A stretch of 64,000 bases of DNA, taken from the NCBI GenBank assembly GCA_903904855.1, contig CAIVEH010000058.1, positions 1 to 64,000 on the forward strand. Reading direction: 5' to 3'. Below are positions 63,030 to 64,000 of the stretch, in pieces. The notes under the pieces are model-generated. The model saw only the letters and a list, made by a program, of their open reading frames with translations. It was not told where the DNA came from and searched no databases. Made by a program: the position numbers and the translations under genes. Origin of the DNA: an uncultured Bacteroidota bacterium (GTDB lineage Bacteria > Bacteroidota > Bacteroidia > Chitinophagales > Chitinophagaceae). Every line of letters begins with the position of its first letter. The stretch's first letter is position 1.

Positions 63030-63821
63030 ATGAAACACGAACAACTGCAGCAAGCTGAGGCTCTCTACATGCAGACCAACCTCCCCAAATCCGAAATCGC
63101 CGATAATCTCGGCATCAGCCGCACCACCCTCTACACATGGGCGCAGGAATACGACTGGGACCGCCTTAAATCCAATGCCAGGAATATGCCAACGCTTATG
63201 GCCGAGAACATGTACATCCTCCTCGGCCATAAGCTCAATAGTGTTCTGGCCGCCTACGATAATGGCAGAATCGTCCCGCTCAACGATCTGAGTATGATCT
63301 GCAAACTCACCAATGCTGTTCATAAGCACACCAACCGCAGCACCATCAACGAAACCATGGAGCTACGGATGCATTTCATGGACTATGTGAAGGCGCAGGA
63401 ACCATCAATGGTCGCTTCCGTGCAGCCGCTTATTGACGGCTTCATCCGCTCCCGTGCAAAAACCAAACCCGGAAGGCCCAATGTTCTTTTGCCGGTAAAA
63501 GCTCAAACAGAGAATAAAACACCCAATGATCAGGATTTGCTGCAGGCTATAGATGATATCAAAGCCCGTACTCAAAATGGGTCAGCAAGCCAAAAGGCAA
63601 CCAATATAACAGAGCAGCCACAAGACTTAGAAGCAATAAATAAATTCCTGGACCTGGCCGACCAATACATAGCACAGCGCCCCGAATTCACTGTTGATCA
63701 GTCTGCAACCTCGCAAATAAATACACCTGTTTTGAACAAAGCCAGCAACCTCAACCGTGCTCAGCGTCGCGAACTCGAAAGAATAGCCAAAAAGAAAAAT
63801 CAACAGAAACAGGCGGCATAA
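63030..63821 (+). CDS. Helix-turn-helix protein, phage terminase small-subunit-like
   Basis: A 263-residue protein. The N-terminal 45 residues form a helix-turn-helix (KSEIADNLGISRTTLYTWAQEYDWDRLK) of the type seen at the start of phage terminase small subunits and Mu-like gp27-type proteins. The middle (about 60-135) is helical. The C-terminal tail is basic (NRAQRRELERIAKKKNQQKQ). No large terminase or other phage gene is visible before the window end, so the phage assignment is tentative. The ATG at 63030 is preferred over 62961 because it follows the leader tract and starts directly before the HTH. Confidence 0.6.
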   Translation: MKHEQLQQAEALYMQTNLPKSEIADNLGISRTTLYTWAQEYDWDRLKSNARNMPTLMAENMYILLGHKLNSVLAAYDNGRIVPLNDLSMICKLTNAVHKHTNRSTINETMELRMHFMDYVKAQEPSMVASVQPLIDGFIRSRAKTKPGRPNVLLPVKAQTENKTPNDQDLLQAIDDIKARTQNGSASQKATNITEQPQDLEAINKFLDLADQYIAQRPEFTVDQSATSQINTPVLNKASNLNRAQRRELERIAKKKNQQKQAA

Positions 63822-63851
63822 TCTGCCAGGGCTGTTGCAAGGCCGCACACT

Positions 63852-63928
63852 GAAACTGAACACTGTACGGAAATTGTCCACTTTTTACCCCCAAAAAATT
63901 GATAATCAATACAAAAATGTTCAGTTTC
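63852..63928. repeat. Spaced inverted repeat near the window end
   Basis: GAAACTGAACA (63852-63862) and TGTTCAGTTTC (63918-63928) are exact complements separated by 55 bp. It could be an element end or chance; the downstream sequence stops at the window edge. Confidence 0.4.
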
Positions 63929-64000
63929 TAATGGAGCATAGGTTGTAAAAATAACCCTAATTCTTACTCCCTCATCTTACGTTAGAAATAGGAACTACTA

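Noticed and set aside
63030-63821. Prophage
   Set aside because: Only one terminase-like HTH protein is visible at the window edge, with no other phage gene. It is kept as an uncertain single-gene call.

Overview
The window comes from a member of the Bacteroidota, most likely Sphingobacteriia/Chitinophagia-like. The signs are type IX secretion (T9SS) sorting domains of both kinds (Por-type C-termini and the CHU_C gliding-associated C-terminus), the gliding lipoprotein GldB, DUF3078 and DUF3810 family proteins, and many TAnnTTTG promoter boxes lying very close to start codons. No rRNA or tRNA gene was recognised, and there is no CRISPR array.

Layout. 1-4.1 kb: tail of an IS66-like transposase, an S41 C-terminal processing protease, a small HsdR-N nuclease-like protein, a broken antitoxin/PIN-toxin pair, and mnmA. 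4.3-14.8 kb: one co-oriented biosynthetic block. Its first half looks like a complete route to an amino-modified Kdo (Kdo8N): kdnA-like aminotransferase, kdnB-like dehydrogenase, kdsA, a transaldolase/CBS fusion, a KdsC-like phosphatase and kdsB. Its second half is aroB-aroA-aroC. The block is interrupted by palindromic REP-like elements and by one REP-associated Y1 transposase (RAYT) placed between aroA and aroC. waaA/kdtA, the Kdo transferase, follows at 20.9 kb.

15-24 kb holds two paralogous T9SS cargo proteins, a TlpA-type thioredoxin protein, a BlaI/BlaR1 regulatory pair with palindromic operators, waaA, a second PIN toxin-antitoxin pair and a TPR protein. 24.5-38.9 kb holds gyrA, two large secreted T9SS proteins, an MFS transporter, a methylmalonyl-CoA mutase catalytic subunit without its B12 domain, a lipoprotein, and a DUF3810 membrane protein with an HExxH motif. 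38.9-54.0 kb is a single 5046-residue secreted protein built from about 33 copies of one Ig-like repeat and about 22 of another, ending in a T9SS sorting signal.

54.4-64 kb: gldB, a DUF3078 outer-membrane protein with an apparent frameshift near its end, scpA, then a repeat-rich accessory stretch. That stretch carries a nucleoid-associated protein gene (ndpA type), a MazF/PemK toxin-antitoxin pair, an NHL-repeat pseudogene, and a two-gene cassette (an unknown ORF plus a lipoprotein) whose first 22 codons are a copy of the ndpA 5' end. The roughly 85-bp ndpA segment forms direct repeats around about 2.1 kb. A helix-turn-helix, terminase-like ORF ends the window.

The most novel points are the transaldolase-CBS fusion standing where an arabinose-5-phosphate isomerase would be expected, and the ndpA-derived chimeric ORF with its lipoprotein partner. 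All family calls are from reading the sequence; no database search was run.
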